DNA of 64,000 bases from Isoptericola peretonis (GTDB lineage Bacteria > Actinomycetota > Actinomycetes > Actinomycetales > Cellulomonadaceae), in NCBI GenBank assembly GCA_023241745.1, contig JALQCY010000001.1, positions 708,064 through 772,063 of the forward strand, in the 5' to 3' direction. Under the pieces are notes generated by a model that was given only the letters and a program-made list of their open reading frames with translations, searched no databases and was not told the origin of the DNA. Both the position numbers and the translations under genes were made by a program. Positions 17,908 through 26,344 of the stretch are shown here, piece by piece. Each line of letters opens with the position of its first letter. Within the stretch, counting starts at the first letter, position 1.

Positions 17908-19869
17908 ATGCCTGACCTGAACCTCCGGCGACCGTCCGTGACCATCGCCGACGTCGCCTCTGCCGCTGGTGTCTCGCGCGCCACGGTCTCCCGCGTGATG
18001 AACGGCCGCAGCACGGTCGATCCCGCGATCGCCGCCCGCGTGCAGGAGGCGGCGATCGACCTGAACTACCGGCCGAGCAACGTCGCCCGGAGCCTCTCCC
18101 TGGGCCGCACGACGACGGTGGCGCTCGTGGTGCCCGACCTGGGCAACCCCGTGTTCCAGCAGATCCTGCGGGGGGTCACGTCCGCGGCCGCCGAGGACGG
18201 CTACCGGGTGCTCGTGGCCGACGCCGCCGAGGACCCGTCCGAGGAGGCGGCCATCGCCCGCGAGGCCCGGATGCGCTGCGACGCGCTGATCCTCGTCGCG
18301 CCACGCATGGCCGGCGCCGCGCTGGACGCGCTGCTGCCCCTGGTGACCCCCGCGGCGGTGATCAACCGCGAGGTGGACCATCCGGCCACGCCCAGCCTCG
18401 TCATCGACTACGCGGACGCCACGGTCCAGGTCGTCGAGCACCTGGTGGGCCTCGGGCACCGCCGGCTCGCCTACCTCGCCGGCCCGCGCGCCGCCGCCAC
18501 CGACGCGGCCCGCCGCTCCGGCCTCGTCGCCGCCCGGGAGCGCCACCCCGACCTGGACGTCGTGGAGCTGCCCGTCGGGGCGGACCTCGCGTCCGGCCAC
18601 GCCGCGGCCGCGGCCGTGCTCGCGAGCCGCGCCACCGCCGTCGTCGCCTACAACGACCTCGTCGCGTTCGGCCTGCTCGCGGCGCTGAACGAGGCCGGCG
18701 TCGCCGTGCCGGGCGACATCTCGGTGGCCGGGTTCGACGACATCGACCTGGCCCGGTACGCGACGCCGGGGCTGACCACCGTGTCCGTGCCGCAGGCCGA
18801 GCTGGGCCGCCAGGCGTGGCGCGAGCTGCACGCCGTCATCGACGACGACGCCCACCCCGCCACGACGACGCGCTTCACCGCTCGGCTCGAGGCGAGGTCC
18901 AGCACGGGCCCCGTGCCCCGCACGATCACGCGCGCCGTCGTCACGGAGCCCGTCCCCGCCGCCGCGCCGGAGCCCGAGCTCGTCGACCTGGGCCCCGTGT
19001 GGTCCGTCGAACCACGGGAGATCGTGCTGCGGCACACGCGCGACCGCGTGCCCCTGGCCCGGTACGTCGACGGCGAGCGGCTGCCCGCCATCCACTCGCC
19101 GCGCCCCTACCTGCACCCCGTGCACTCGCTCGCCGGCGTGCCGCTCACGGAGTCGGAGCCGGTGGACCACCGGCACCACTACGGCGTCAGCGTGGCGGTG
19201 CCGGACGTGAACGGCACCAGCTTCTGGGGCGGTCGCACGTACGTGGCCGACGTCGGACCGACGCTGCTGCCCAACCACGGGCGCCAGGTCACCACCCGCG
19301 CGGAGGTCGACCCGTTGGCCCCGCACCTGCTCCTGGACACGGTGCGCTGGGACGACGAGCACGGCAACCCGCTGCTCGACGAGCAGCGCCGCCTCGGCGC
19401 CCGGATCCTCGGCGACGACGGCTGGGCGCTCGAGTGGCGCACCACCCTGCACGCCTCGCACGGCCCGCTGGAGATCCGCTCCCCCGCCACCAACGGCCGG
19501 CCCGGCGCGGGGTACGGCGGGGTGTTCTGGCGGGCGCCGATCTCCCAGCGCACGGTCGTGCTGTCCGAGACCGGCGAGGGCGAGGAGCTGGCGCACGGCA
19601 GCACGTCGCCCTGGGTGGCGTTCGTGCAGCACCACCACGACCCCTACACCCAGGACCGCCCGACGACGCTGCTGCTCGCACAGACCTCGCCGCCGCGGCA
19701 CTGGTTCCTGCGCGCCGCCGAGTACCCCGGCGCCGGGCCCGCGCTCGCCTGGGACGCCCCGCTCGTCGTGCCCGCCGGCGGCACCGTCGAGACGGGCATC
19801 GTGGCGGCCCTCGTCGACCGCGCGCTCGACCTCGACGAGGCGGCCGCCCTGGCCGCCGCCCTGCGCTGA
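17908..19869 (+). CDS. LacI-family regulator fused to a DUF6807 (PmoA-like) domain, copy 1
   Basis: 653 aa, about twice a normal LacI protein. Residues 11-64 are the LacI helix-turn-helix and hinge (VTIADVASAAGVSRATVSRV, then NVARSLSLGRT); 68-335 the sugar-binding periplasmic-type core (VALVVPDLGNPVFQQILRG, VISVAGFDDI-like end GDISVAGFDDIDLARYATP). After a Pro/Ala linker, residues about 370-653 match the DUF6807/PmoA-like family: HSPRPYLHPVHSL, PVDHRHHYGVSVAV, DVNGTSFWGGRTYV, NHGRQ and GSPATNGRPGAGYGG. No stop or frameshift separates the halves, and a paralogue at 51165-53144 has the same layout. The His-rich segments suggest a metal or catalytic site (inference). Start: GAGGAGG before ATG 17908. 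Probably binds the adjacent GGAAACCGGTT operators. Confidence 0.88.
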   Translation: MPDLNLRRPSVTIADVASAAGVSRATVSRVMNGRSTVDPAIAARVQEAAIDLNYRPSNVARSLSLGRTTTVALVVPDLGNPVFQQILRGVTSAAAEDGYRVLVADAAEDPSEEAAIAREARMRCDALILVAPRMAGAALDALLPLVTPAAVINREVDHPATPSLVIDYADATVQVVEHLVGLGHRRLAYLAGPRAAATDAARRSGLVAARERHPDLDVVELPVGADLASGHAAAAAVLASRATAVVAYNDLVAFGLLAALNEAGVAVPGDISVAGFDDIDLARYATPGLTTVSVPQAELGRQAWRELHAVIDDDAHPATTTRFTARLEARSSTGPVPRTITRAVVTEPVPAAAPEPELVDLGPVWSVEPREIVLRHTRDRVPLARYVDGERLPAIHSPRPYLHPVHSLAGVPLTESEPVDHRHHYGVSVAVPDVNGTSFWGGRTYVADVGPTLLPNHGRQVTTRAEVDPLAPHLLLDTVRWDDEHGNPLLDEQRRLGARILGDDGWALEWRTTLHASHGPLEIRSPATNGRPGAGYGGVFWRAPISQRTVVLSETGEGEELAHGSTSPWVAFVQHHHDPYTQDRPTTLLLAQTSPPRHWFLRAAEYPGAGPALAWDAPLVVPAGGTVETGIVAALVDRALDLDEAAALAAALR

Positions 19870-19968
19870 CCACTGGGCCGACCACTGGGCCGGCCCCTCT
19901 CTCCGACGCACCCGCCGCCCGGCCCCCGCAGCACGGCCCGGCCCGAGCACGACACGACAGGACGACCC

Positions 19969-21126
19969 ATGACGGACCCGACCCACGACGGCCTCGCCCC
20001 GCAGATCGCGGTGGTGGGCCTGCACGGCCACGGCGCCTCGCACGTGCGTCGCGTGCTGGAGCTGCAGCGCGCCGGACGGGTGCGCCTGGCCGCCGTCGTC
20101 GACCCGCAGGAGCCGGGCCCGGGCCACGAGGCGCACGACGCCGGTGCGCCCTGGTTCCCCACGCTGGGCGACCTGCTGTCGGCGCCGTCGGCCCGGGTGG
20201 ACGTGGTGGTGCTGAGCACACCCATCCCGACGCACCTGCCGCTCGCGCGCGCCGCGATGGAGGCCGGCATCGACGTCCTGCTGGAGAAGCCGACCACGGC
20301 GTCGCTGGCGGAGCACACCGAGCTGGCGGCCGTGGCCGAGCGCACGGGCCGCCGCTGCCAGGTCGGCTTCCAGACGTTCGGCTCGCACGCCCTGCCCGCG
20401 GCGGCGGACCTCCTCGCGCGCGGCGAGATCGGTGACGTGCTGGGCCTGGGCGCCGTCGGCACCTGGGTGCGGACGGCGTCCTACTGGCGACGCGCCGCGT
20501 GGGCCGGGCGGCGCCGGCTCGACGGCCGCGACGTCGTGGACGGCGTCGTGACCAACCCGTTGGCGCACGCCGTCGCGACCACGTTGCGCCTCGGCGGCGC
20601 CACCACCGCGCAGGACGTCACCTGGGTGGACACGGACCTGTACCGGGCCAACCCGATCGAGGCGGACGACACGTCCTCGGTGCGGGTGCAGGACGCGCGC
20701 GGGCGCCGCTACGGCTTCGGCCTCACGCTGTGCGCGCCCGAGCGCACCCCCGCCCGCGTCGTCGTGCACGGCACGAAGGGCGAAATGGTGCTCGAGTACG
20801 AGCACGACCGCCTGCTGGTGCGCACCGACGCCGCCCAGATGGACAAGACGTACGGGCGCACGTCGCTGCTCGACGACCTCCTCGCCGCCCGGGCCGACGA
20901 GCGCCGCCCCCTGCTGTGCGACGTCCGCGACACCGGCGCCTTCATGCGGGTGCTCGAGGCCGTCCGGACCAGCGCCGACCCGACGCCGATCGCCGTCGAG
21001 CACGTCGAGTGGCTGGGCGAGGGCGACGAGCGCCGGCCCGTGGTCCGCGACGTCGCGACATGGTGCGCCGAGGTGGCGCGCACGCAGCGCACGTTCGCCG
21101 AGCTCGGGGCGCCCTGGGCGGTCTGA
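19969..21126 (+). CDS. Gfo/Idh/MocA-family oxidoreductase
   Basis: 385 aa NAD(P)-dependent sugar dehydrogenase. Rossmann start QIAVVGLHGHGASHVRRVLE, then VVVLSTPIPTHLPLARAAM and the family EKP motif (VLLEKPTTASL). C-terminal alpha/beta domain includes VVDGVVTNPLAHAVATTLRLGG, where the family histidine is retained. It lies 99 bp after the LacI-DUF6807 gene and 72 bp before the pectate lyase, same strand, with no promoter I can see, so co-transcription is likely. DUF6807 proteins are commonly found beside Gfo/Idh/MocA enzymes, which supports a joint role in processing an imported pectin sugar. Substrate unknown. Confidence 0.85.
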   Translation: MTDPTHDGLAPQIAVVGLHGHGASHVRRVLELQRAGRVRLAAVVDPQEPGPGHEAHDAGAPWFPTLGDLLSAPSARVDVVVLSTPIPTHLPLARAAMEAGIDVLLEKPTTASLAEHTELAAVAERTGRRCQVGFQTFGSHALPAAADLLARGEIGDVLGLGAVGTWVRTASYWRRAAWAGRRRLDGRDVVDGVVTNPLAHAVATTLRLGGATTAQDVTWVDTDLYRANPIEADDTSSVRVQDARGRRYGFGLTLCAPERTPARVVVHGTKGEMVLEYEHDRLLVRTDAAQMDKTYGRTSLLDDLLAARADERRPLLCDVRDTGAFMRVLEAVRTSADPTPIAVEHVEWLGEGDERRPVVRDVATWCAEVARTQRTFAELGAPWAV

Positions 21127-21198
21127 GCTCCCGCAACCTCCCGGGCCGACACCGTCGTCGACCGGGCTCGCACCGCCGGAACGAAGGAGTTTCGCACC

Positions 21199-22656
21199 AT
21201 GCGCCACGATCCCCAGGCCAGCCCCCGCCACCGCTCCCGGGCGGCGGCCGCCGTCCTGGCCTCCGCCGCCCTGCTCGTCACCGCGGTGCCCGCCGCGGCC
21301 TCGGCCCACGGCGGTCACGGGCACCCGCCCCGCTCGGACCTCGGCCGCCAGGTCGTCACCCCCGGCGCCGACGGCTGGGCGTCCGTCGCGACGACCACGT
21401 CGCCCGAGGGCGCGACCAGGCCGTCCGGACCCGTGACGGGCGGGGCCGCCGCCGCACCCTCCGAGGTGTACGTGGTCGACACGTGGGCCGAGCTGCGCGA
21501 CGCCCTGGGCGGCCGCGCAGGGGCCGACTTCAACGACGGCCGCGGGCTCGAGGTGCCGCGCATCGTCTACGTGCGCGGCACGATCGACGCCTTCGCCGGC
21601 GCCGACGGGCAGCTGCGGTGCCAGGACCTCGCCGACCAGGTGACGGTCGCGGGCACCGGCGAGGCGTTCTCGATGGACGACTACATCGCCGCGTACGACC
21701 CGGACGTGTGGGGCATGGACGACGAGCCGTCCGGGCCCCTGGAGGACGCCCGAGCCGCGGCGGCCACGGTGCAGGCGGCTCAGACCCAGGTGCATGTGGG
21801 CTCCAACGTCACGATCGTCGGCGTCGGCGACGACGCCCGGATCGTGGGCGCGAACCTGCGCGTCCGCGACTCGCACAACGTCATCGTGCGCAACCTGACC
21901 CTGTCGGACGGCCGCGACTGCTTCCCGCAGTGGGACCCGACCGACGGCGACGCCGGCGCCTGGAACTCGGCGTACGACAACCTGTCGGTCTGGACGTCCA
22001 CCGGGGTGTGGGTGGACCACAACACCTTCGACGACGGCGACCACCCCGCGTCGTCGCTGCCGCAGGTGTTCGGCCGGCCGTTCGAGATCCATGACGGGCT
22101 GCTCGACATCACCCACGGCGGCGACCTCGTCACCGTGTCGTGGAACCGCTTCGAGTCGCACGACAAGACGATGATCATCGGCTCGTCGGACTCGCGGGTG
22201 CAGGACCGCGGCCAGCACCGCGTGACCATCCACCACAACCACTTCCAGGACATCGGCCAGCGCGCCCCGCGCGTCCGCTTCGGCGACGTGCACGTGTACG
22301 ACAACTCCTACGAGCAGTCGAGCGGCGACGGGTTCCAGTACTTCTGGGGCGCGGGCAAGGAGTCGAGCATCGTCGCGGAGAACAACGCGGTGCGCCTGGC
22401 CCGTGGCGTGGACCCCGCGCGCGTCGTGGGGGCGTACGGCGGCACGACGCTGCACGAGACGGGCACCCTGGTGAACGGCCGGTGGGTCGACGTCGTGGGC
22501 GCGTTCAACGCCGCGGCCGAGACGCCGCTCGCGGACGAGGCCCGCTGGACGCCGTCCGACCACTACCGCTACCGGCTGCTGCCCACCCGGGCCGTGCGCG
22601 CCGTCGTCGACGCCCACGCCGGCGCGGGCGAGCTGACGTCGCGCCTGCCCCGGTGA
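21199..22656 (+). CDS. Secreted pectate lyase, polysaccharide lyase family 1
   Basis: Cleaves de-esterified homogalacturonan by beta-elimination outside the cell. 485 aa. Sec signal peptide about 1-36 (hydrophobic AAAVLASAALLVTAVPAAASA). The parallel beta-helix core carries GVWVDHNTFDDGDH, HDGLLDITHGGDLVTVSWN (calcium-binding Asp region) and IGQRAPRVRFGDVHVYDNSY with the RxPxxR catalytic arginine signature of PL1. The C-terminus has no obvious carbohydrate-binding module. RBS AAGGAG before ATG 21199. Last gene of the LacI-DUF6807/dehydrogenase/lyase series, followed at once by the hairpin repeats at 22657-22719. Confidence 0.9.
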   Translation: MRHDPQASPRHRSRAAAAVLASAALLVTAVPAAASAHGGHGHPPRSDLGRQVVTPGADGWASVATTTSPEGATRPSGPVTGGAAAAPSEVYVVDTWAELRDALGGRAGADFNDGRGLEVPRIVYVRGTIDAFAGADGQLRCQDLADQVTVAGTGEAFSMDDYIAAYDPDVWGMDDEPSGPLEDARAAAATVQAAQTQVHVGSNVTIVGVGDDARIVGANLRVRDSHNVIVRNLTLSDGRDCFPQWDPTDGDAGAWNSAYDNLSVWTSTGVWVDHNTFDDGDHPASSLPQVFGRPFEIHDGLLDITHGGDLVTVSWNRFESHDKTMIIGSSDSRVQDRGQHRVTIHHNHFQDIGQRAPRVRFGDVHVYDNSYEQSSGDGFQYFWGAGKESSIVAENNAVRLARGVDPARVVGAYGGTTLHETGTLVNGRWVDVVGAFNAAAETPLADEARWTPSDHYRYRLLPTRAVRAVVDAHAGAGELTSRLPR

Positions 22657-22719
22657 CCGCGAGATAGAGAACCCGGACCCGCGAGATAGAGAACCCGGAC
22701 CCGCGTTCTCTGTCTCGCG
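22657..22719. repeat. 22-bp-period repeats forming a terminator hairpin
   Basis: Two direct copies (period 22 bp) of a unit containing CGCGAGATAGAGAAC, then one inverted copy GTTCTCTGTCTCGCG (22705-22719). The second copy and the inverted copy pair over 15 bp with one mismatch. It sits between convergent genes (ends 22656 and 22724), so it can end transcription from both sides. Same sequence family as 24179-24337. Confidence 0.75.
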
Positions 22720-22723
22720 CGGC

Positions 22724-24091
22724 TCAGAGCTCGATGCCGAGGCCCAGGTCGTCGAGCCGGACGGGGTCGCCCGTGGCGAGCGAGCGGTTGCCTGCGTAGC
22801 CGATGCCGGACGCGCGCAGGCCGTCGCGGAAGCCGGCGGCGCGGCCCAGCGGGTCGGCCTCGGTACGGCCGCGGAAGACGTCGGAGAGCAGCAGGGCGTC
22901 GCCGCCGCCGTGCCCGCCGTGGCCGACGGCGACGATCGGCCGCTCCTCGGCGCGCTCCCAGTGCTTCTGCACGACCAGGCGCTCGCCCTCGGGGCGCACG
23001 GTGTCCTCGCCGAACGTGGCGGTGAAGCTCGGGTCGACGGTCGCCTTGCCGTCGGCGCCGAAGACGACGGAGCCGCGCTCGACCACCTCGAGCTCGGCGC
23101 GGCCGCGCGAGCCGTTGACGACCACGCGGTACCCCTCCCAGGGCGCGCTGGCGGTGAGCGAGTACGTGAGCACCGGCCCGCCCACGTACTCGACGACGAG
23201 GCCGAGCGTGTCCTCGGTGGTGATGCCCGGGTCGAACACGCTGCGGTCGCGACGGTAGCCGTCCACGGCCTGCGCCTCAGGGCCGTACAGCTCGGCGAGG
23301 TACGGGTCCGCGTCGACGTCGACGCGCCACGGGTCCACGCCCTGCTCGTTCAGCGCCCGCTCCCCCGCCGTCGGCTCGTAGCCGGCCGCGTGCGCGGCGT
23401 CGTCGCCGTAGAACCGGCGGCCGCCGCTGGCGAAGACGCGCTGCGGGACGGCGTCGATCCACCAGTTGACCAGGTCGAAGTGGTGGCTGGACTTGTGCAC
23501 CAGCAGGCCGCCGTTGTTGACCTTCTCCCGGTGCCAGCGGCGGAAGTAGTCGGCGCCGTGCACGGTGTCGAGGGCCCAGTCGAAGTGCACGCTGAGCACC
23601 TGCCCGATCTCCCCGGACGCGATGACCTCCCGCAGCGCGGAGTTCCGCGGCGAGTAGCGGTAGTTGAACGTCATCGTGAGGTCGCGACCGGTCTCGGAGA
23701 CGGCGTCCGCGATCTGGCGGGCCTCGGCCTCCGTGGCGGCGATCGGCTTCTCGACGACGACGTCGACGCCCGCCCGCAGAGCCCGCGACACGAGATCGGC
23801 GTGCGTGTTGTCGACGGACGTCACGATGAGGCGGTCGACCCGCTGCTCGTCGAGCGCCTTCTCCAGGTGGTCGGGGTGGTACACGGGCCGCTCGCCGCCG
23901 ACGGCGGCCGCGACCTTCGCCTCGTGCACCGCGGCGCGCACCGGGTTGGGCTCGACCCACGCGACGATCTCGCCGTCGTCGGCGTGGTCGCCGATCAGCG
24001 CGTTCACGTACATGCCGGCGCGGTGGCCGGCGCCAGCGACAGCGTAGCGGCGGCGGTCCTGCCCGGCGGGGACGGGGTGGGCGGAGGGCAT
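22724..24091 (-). CDS. Gfo/Idh/MocA-family oxidoreductase
   Basis: 455 aa, longer than the first dehydrogenase here. Rossmann motif YAVAGAGHRAGMYVNAL, then SVDNTHADLVSRAL and VVVEKPIAATEAEA (EKP). The C-terminal domain contains NNGGLLVHKSSHHFDLVNWW, the conserved His segment of glycoside/inositol-type MocA enzymes. The sequence ATFGEDTVRPEGERLVVQKHW lies near the C-terminus. ATG 24091. A single operator-like site (24131-24145) precedes it, suggesting membership of the pectin regulon. Substrate unknown. Confidence 0.82.
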   Translation of the reverse strand: MPSAHPVPAGQDRRRYAVAGAGHRAGMYVNALIGDHADDGEIVAWVEPNPVRAAVHEAKVAAAVGGERPVYHPDHLEKALDEQRVDRLIVTSVDNTHADLVSRALRAGVDVVVEKPIAATEAEARQIADAVSETGRDLTMTFNYRYSPRNSALREVIASGEIGQVLSVHFDWALDTVHGADYFRRWHREKVNNGGLLVHKSSHHFDLVNWWIDAVPQRVFASGGRRFYGDDAAHAAGYEPTAGERALNEQGVDPWRVDVDADPYLAELYGPEAQAVDGYRRDRSVFDPGITTEDTLGLVVEYVGGPVLTYSLTASAPWEGYRVVVNGSRGRAELEVVERGSVVFGADGKATVDPSFTATFGEDTVRPEGERLVVQKHWERAEERPIVAVGHGGHGGGDALLLSDVFRGRTEADPLGRAAGFRDGLRASGIGYAGNRSLATGDPVRLDDLGLGIEL

Positions 24092-24130
24092 CGTCGATCT
24101 CCTTGCGTGTCGCCGCGACGGCGACGTCGG

Positions 24131-24145
24131 TAAGCGGTTTCCCTC
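24131..24145. promoter_or_regulatory. Weak LacI-type operator upstream of the second dehydrogenase
   Basis: TAAGCGGTTTCCC matches GGAAACCGGTTTCC well on one side (CGGTTTCC) and poorly on the other; it lies about 40 bp before ATG 24091. Confidence 0.4.
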
Positions 24146-24178
24146 AGCCTACCCGAGGGTCGCCGTCCTCCCCACCCC

Positions 24179-24337
24179 CGCGAGACAGAGAACCCCGGAC
24201 CGCGAGATAGAGAGCGCGGAAGACTTCTTCCGTGCTCTCTATCTCGCGGTCCGGGGTTCTCTATCTCGCGTTCGAGGGTTCTCTATCTCGCGTTCGAGGG
24301 TTCTCTATCTCGCGCTCGGGGGTTCTCTATCTCGCGG
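24179..24337. repeat. Long hairpin plus 22-bp tandem repeats
   Basis: Arms of 45 bp (24179-24223 and 24226-24270) with two mismatches and a 2-nt loop, followed by three more 22-bp units (24271-24292, 24293-24314, 24315-24336), each containing TTCTCTATCTCGCG. The first two of these are identical. The TAG stop of the FabH-like gene lies inside the last unit. Likely acts as its transcription terminator; same motif as 22657-22719. Confidence 0.8.
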
Positions 24338-25373
24338 GGGTGAGGACGACCTGGCCGGCCCAGGTGAAGCCACCGCCGAAGCCGAAGAGCAGGGCGGGCG
24401 TGCCCGCGGGGATCTTGCCGGCGTGCCACCACTTCGACAGCCCCAGGGGGATCGACGCGGCCGACGTGTTGCCGGACTCGGTGATGTCGGTGACGACCAC
24501 GCGGTCCTCGAGTCCCAGGCCCTTGGCGAGCGGCTCGATGATGCGCAGGTTCGCCTGGTGCGCCACGAGCACGCCGATGTCGTCCAGCGACAGGCCCGAC
24601 TCCTCCACCACGCGGCGGGCGCGGTCGGCGGCGCGGGTGATCGCCCACTTGAAGACGGCGCGGCCGTCCTGGACGAACGTGTCCACGGGCGCCTCGATCC
24701 GGACGGCGGGCGTGAGCTCGGGCTCCGAGCCCCAGACCACGGGTCCGACGGCGGGCGCGTCCGCGGCCTGGAGCACGACGGCGCCGGCGCCGTCCGCGGT
24801 GAGGATGCAGGTGCTGCGGTCGGTCCAGTCGGTGACGGAGGTGAGCTTCTCGGCCCCCACCACCACCGCGGTGCGGGCGGACCCGGCACGGATGGCCTGG
24901 TCGGCGACACCGAGGGCGTACGCGAAGCCGGAGCACGCGGTGTTGAGGTCGATGACGGCTGGCCCGACCACGTTGCGCAGGTCCGGCTCGTCCTCGCCCT
25001 CGGGTGTGCTGGCGCCCGGCTGCACGCCGGTGCGCAGGGCGTACGCGACACGGCCGGCGGTGTTGGGCGAGCGGTCGGCGGCCGTGGTGGTCGCGACGAC
25101 CACGAGGTCCACGTCGGTGCCTGCCACGCCGGCGTCGGACAGTGCGTGCCGGGCCGCGGCGGTCGCCATGTCGGCGACCGTGACGTCGTCGGCCGCGACG
25201 TGCCGGGTGATGATGCCGGTGCGCGAGCGGATCCACTCGTCGTTGGTCTCGACGAGCTGCGCGATGTCGTCGTTCGTCATGATCTTCTCGGGCTGGTGGT
25301 GCCCGATGCCGACGATCCGGGACCCGGCGGCTCCCGCCGGCAACGTCAGGACGGGTGCGGTGGACTCACTCAT
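24327..25373 (-). CDS. 3-oxoacyl-ACP synthase III (FabH-like)
   Basis: Condenses an acyl-CoA starter with malonyl-ACP. 348 aa from ATG 25373 (MSESTAPVLT). The catalytic triad is intact: Cys in DLNTACSGFAYALG, His in VAHQANLRI, Asn in ESGNTSAASIPLGLSKW; the N-terminal NDEWIRSRTGI and GFGGGFTWAGQVVL end are family features. It stands alone, without fabD/acpP/fabF, so it may be a second FabH using branched or unusual starters; the bkd operon at 1-7 kb would supply branched acyl-CoAs, but a link is only inference. Its final residues (Ala-Arg-stop) are encoded by the 22-bp repeat. Confidence 0.88.
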   Translation of the reverse strand: MSESTAPVLTLPAGAAGSRIVGIGHHQPEKIMTNDDIAQLVETNDEWIRSRTGIITRHVAADDVTVADMATAAARHALSDAGVAGTDVDLVVVATTTAADRSPNTAGRVAYALRTGVQPGASTPEGEDEPDLRNVVGPAVIDLNTACSGFAYALGVADQAIRAGSARTAVVVGAEKLTSVTDWTDRSTCILTADGAGAVVLQAADAPAVGPVVWGSEPELTPAVRIEAPVDTFVQDGRAVFKWAITRAADRARRVVEESGLSLDDIGVLVAHQANLRIIEPLAKGLGLEDRVVVTDITESGNTSAASIPLGLSKWWHAGKIPAGTPALLFGFGGGFTWAGQVVLTPAR

Positions 25374-25484
25374 GGGAGCGATCATCCCACCGACCGCCGG
25401 CCGCCCGCCGCGCCCGCCCAGCACAGCCGTGCGGGAGCCCGCCCGCATGCCCGGCCCGCAGGACCCGCGCGGGTCGAAGCCTGG

Positions 25485-26165
25485 TCACGTGCGCTCGACG
25501 AGGCCGAACGGCACCGTGAGGACCGAGCGGCCGACCCGCAGGTGGAACCGCGTCCGGCCGCGCTTCACGAGCGTGCCGACGACGCCGTCGTACCTCCCCG
25601 GGGCGGTCACCCGCAGCCGCTCCCCCGGCCGGACGCCCGCCGGGTCCACCTGCGGCACGGCCTGCGCGGGCGCCACGGTCCCGCGCGCCGGCACCGGCGC
25701 GCCGAGCTCCGGCACCGGTCGGCCGCGGTACGTCCACGCCAGCAGGAAGCGCCGGTCGAAGACGGGCGAGCAGCGGGCGCACGCCTGCGGGCGCTGGGGA
25801 CGGCGGAAGCGCGTGACCCGGTGCCCGGCCGGGCACCGCCCCACCCAGTCGCCCTCCACCTCCGGGCTCCCCTCGCGCACGAGACGGCGCCCCGTGGCCC
25901 CGATCCGCCGTGCCGTGGCCCGCCACACGGCGTCGTGCCCGTGCCGCGCGCCGGCCAGCGCGTGCGCGATCTCGTGCAGCACCACCTCGCGCACGTCCGC
26001 CTCGTCGTACAGCGCCGTCAACGGACCCGACAGGCTGATCTCGCGGCGGTCGTACCGGCACAGGCCCGCGCGCCGGCGCGCCCGGTCGAACCGGAACGTC
26101 CAGCCGGACAGGCCGTGCTCGGCCATCAGACGGCGCGCCAGCCGCGCCGCCGCCACCTGCTCCAT
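25485..26165 (-). CDS. SprT-like zinc metalloprotease domain protein
   Basis: 226 aa from ATG 26165 (MEQVAAARLARRLM), chosen because a GGGGGTGG ribosome site precedes it. SprT-like features: YDRREISLSGPL, then REVVLHEIAHALAGARHGHDAVW with the HExxH zinc motif, and a zinc-ribbon-like CPAGH...CARC (four ligands) after the catalytic helix. The C-terminal ~70 residues (ERLRVTAPGRYDGVVGTLVKR) resemble a small beta-barrel often attached in actinobacterial versions. SprT/Spartan relatives act on DNA-protein crosslinks, but bacterial SprT function is largely unproven. Confidence 0.75.
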   Translation of the reverse strand: MEQVAAARLARRLMAEHGLSGWTFRFDRARRRAGLCRYDRREISLSGPLTALYDEADVREVVLHEIAHALAGARHGHDAVWRATARRIGATGRRLVREGSPEVEGDWVGRCPAGHRVTRFRRPQRPQACARCSPVFDRRFLLAWTYRGRPVPELGAPVPARGTVAPAQAVPQVDPAGVRPGERLRVTAPGRYDGVVGTLVKRGRTRFHLRVGRSVLTVPFGLVERT

Positions 26166-26344
26166 GCCACCCCCGACCGTCGGCTCGACGGGCCGGCCCG
26201 CGCCGACCGCCCCGGGGGACGGTAGCGCGCCCGGCGCGCCTGCGTGACGGCCCGTCCCCAGCCCCGCTGTCACGTTCCGCACGCCACGCGGGTCAGAGGG
26301 GTGACGGACCGACCCGCGGTCCGCAGACCGAGAGGCCCGCCACG

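Noticed and set aside
19000..19100. Possibility that the LacI-DUF6807 fusion is a frameshift or lost stop
   Set aside because: A second gene with the same domain order exists at 51165-53144 with a different linker, so the fusion is genuine.
17848..22617. Open frame of 1589 codons on the minus strand, antisense to LacI-DUF6807, the dehydrogenase and the pectate lyase
   Set aside because: Low-complexity Val/Arg/Gly/His-rich translation typical of the antisense of high-GC genes; the plus-strand genes have clear domains and ribosome sites.
24179..24337. Short repeats considered as a CRISPR array
   Set aside because: Units are contiguous with a 22-bp period and no unique spacers; no cas genes; inverted copies form a hairpin.
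24232..26247. Plus-strand frame reading MLSISRSGVLYLAFEGSLS through the 22-bp repeats
   Set aside because: Encoded by the tandem repeats and then antisense to the FabH-like and SprT-like genes.
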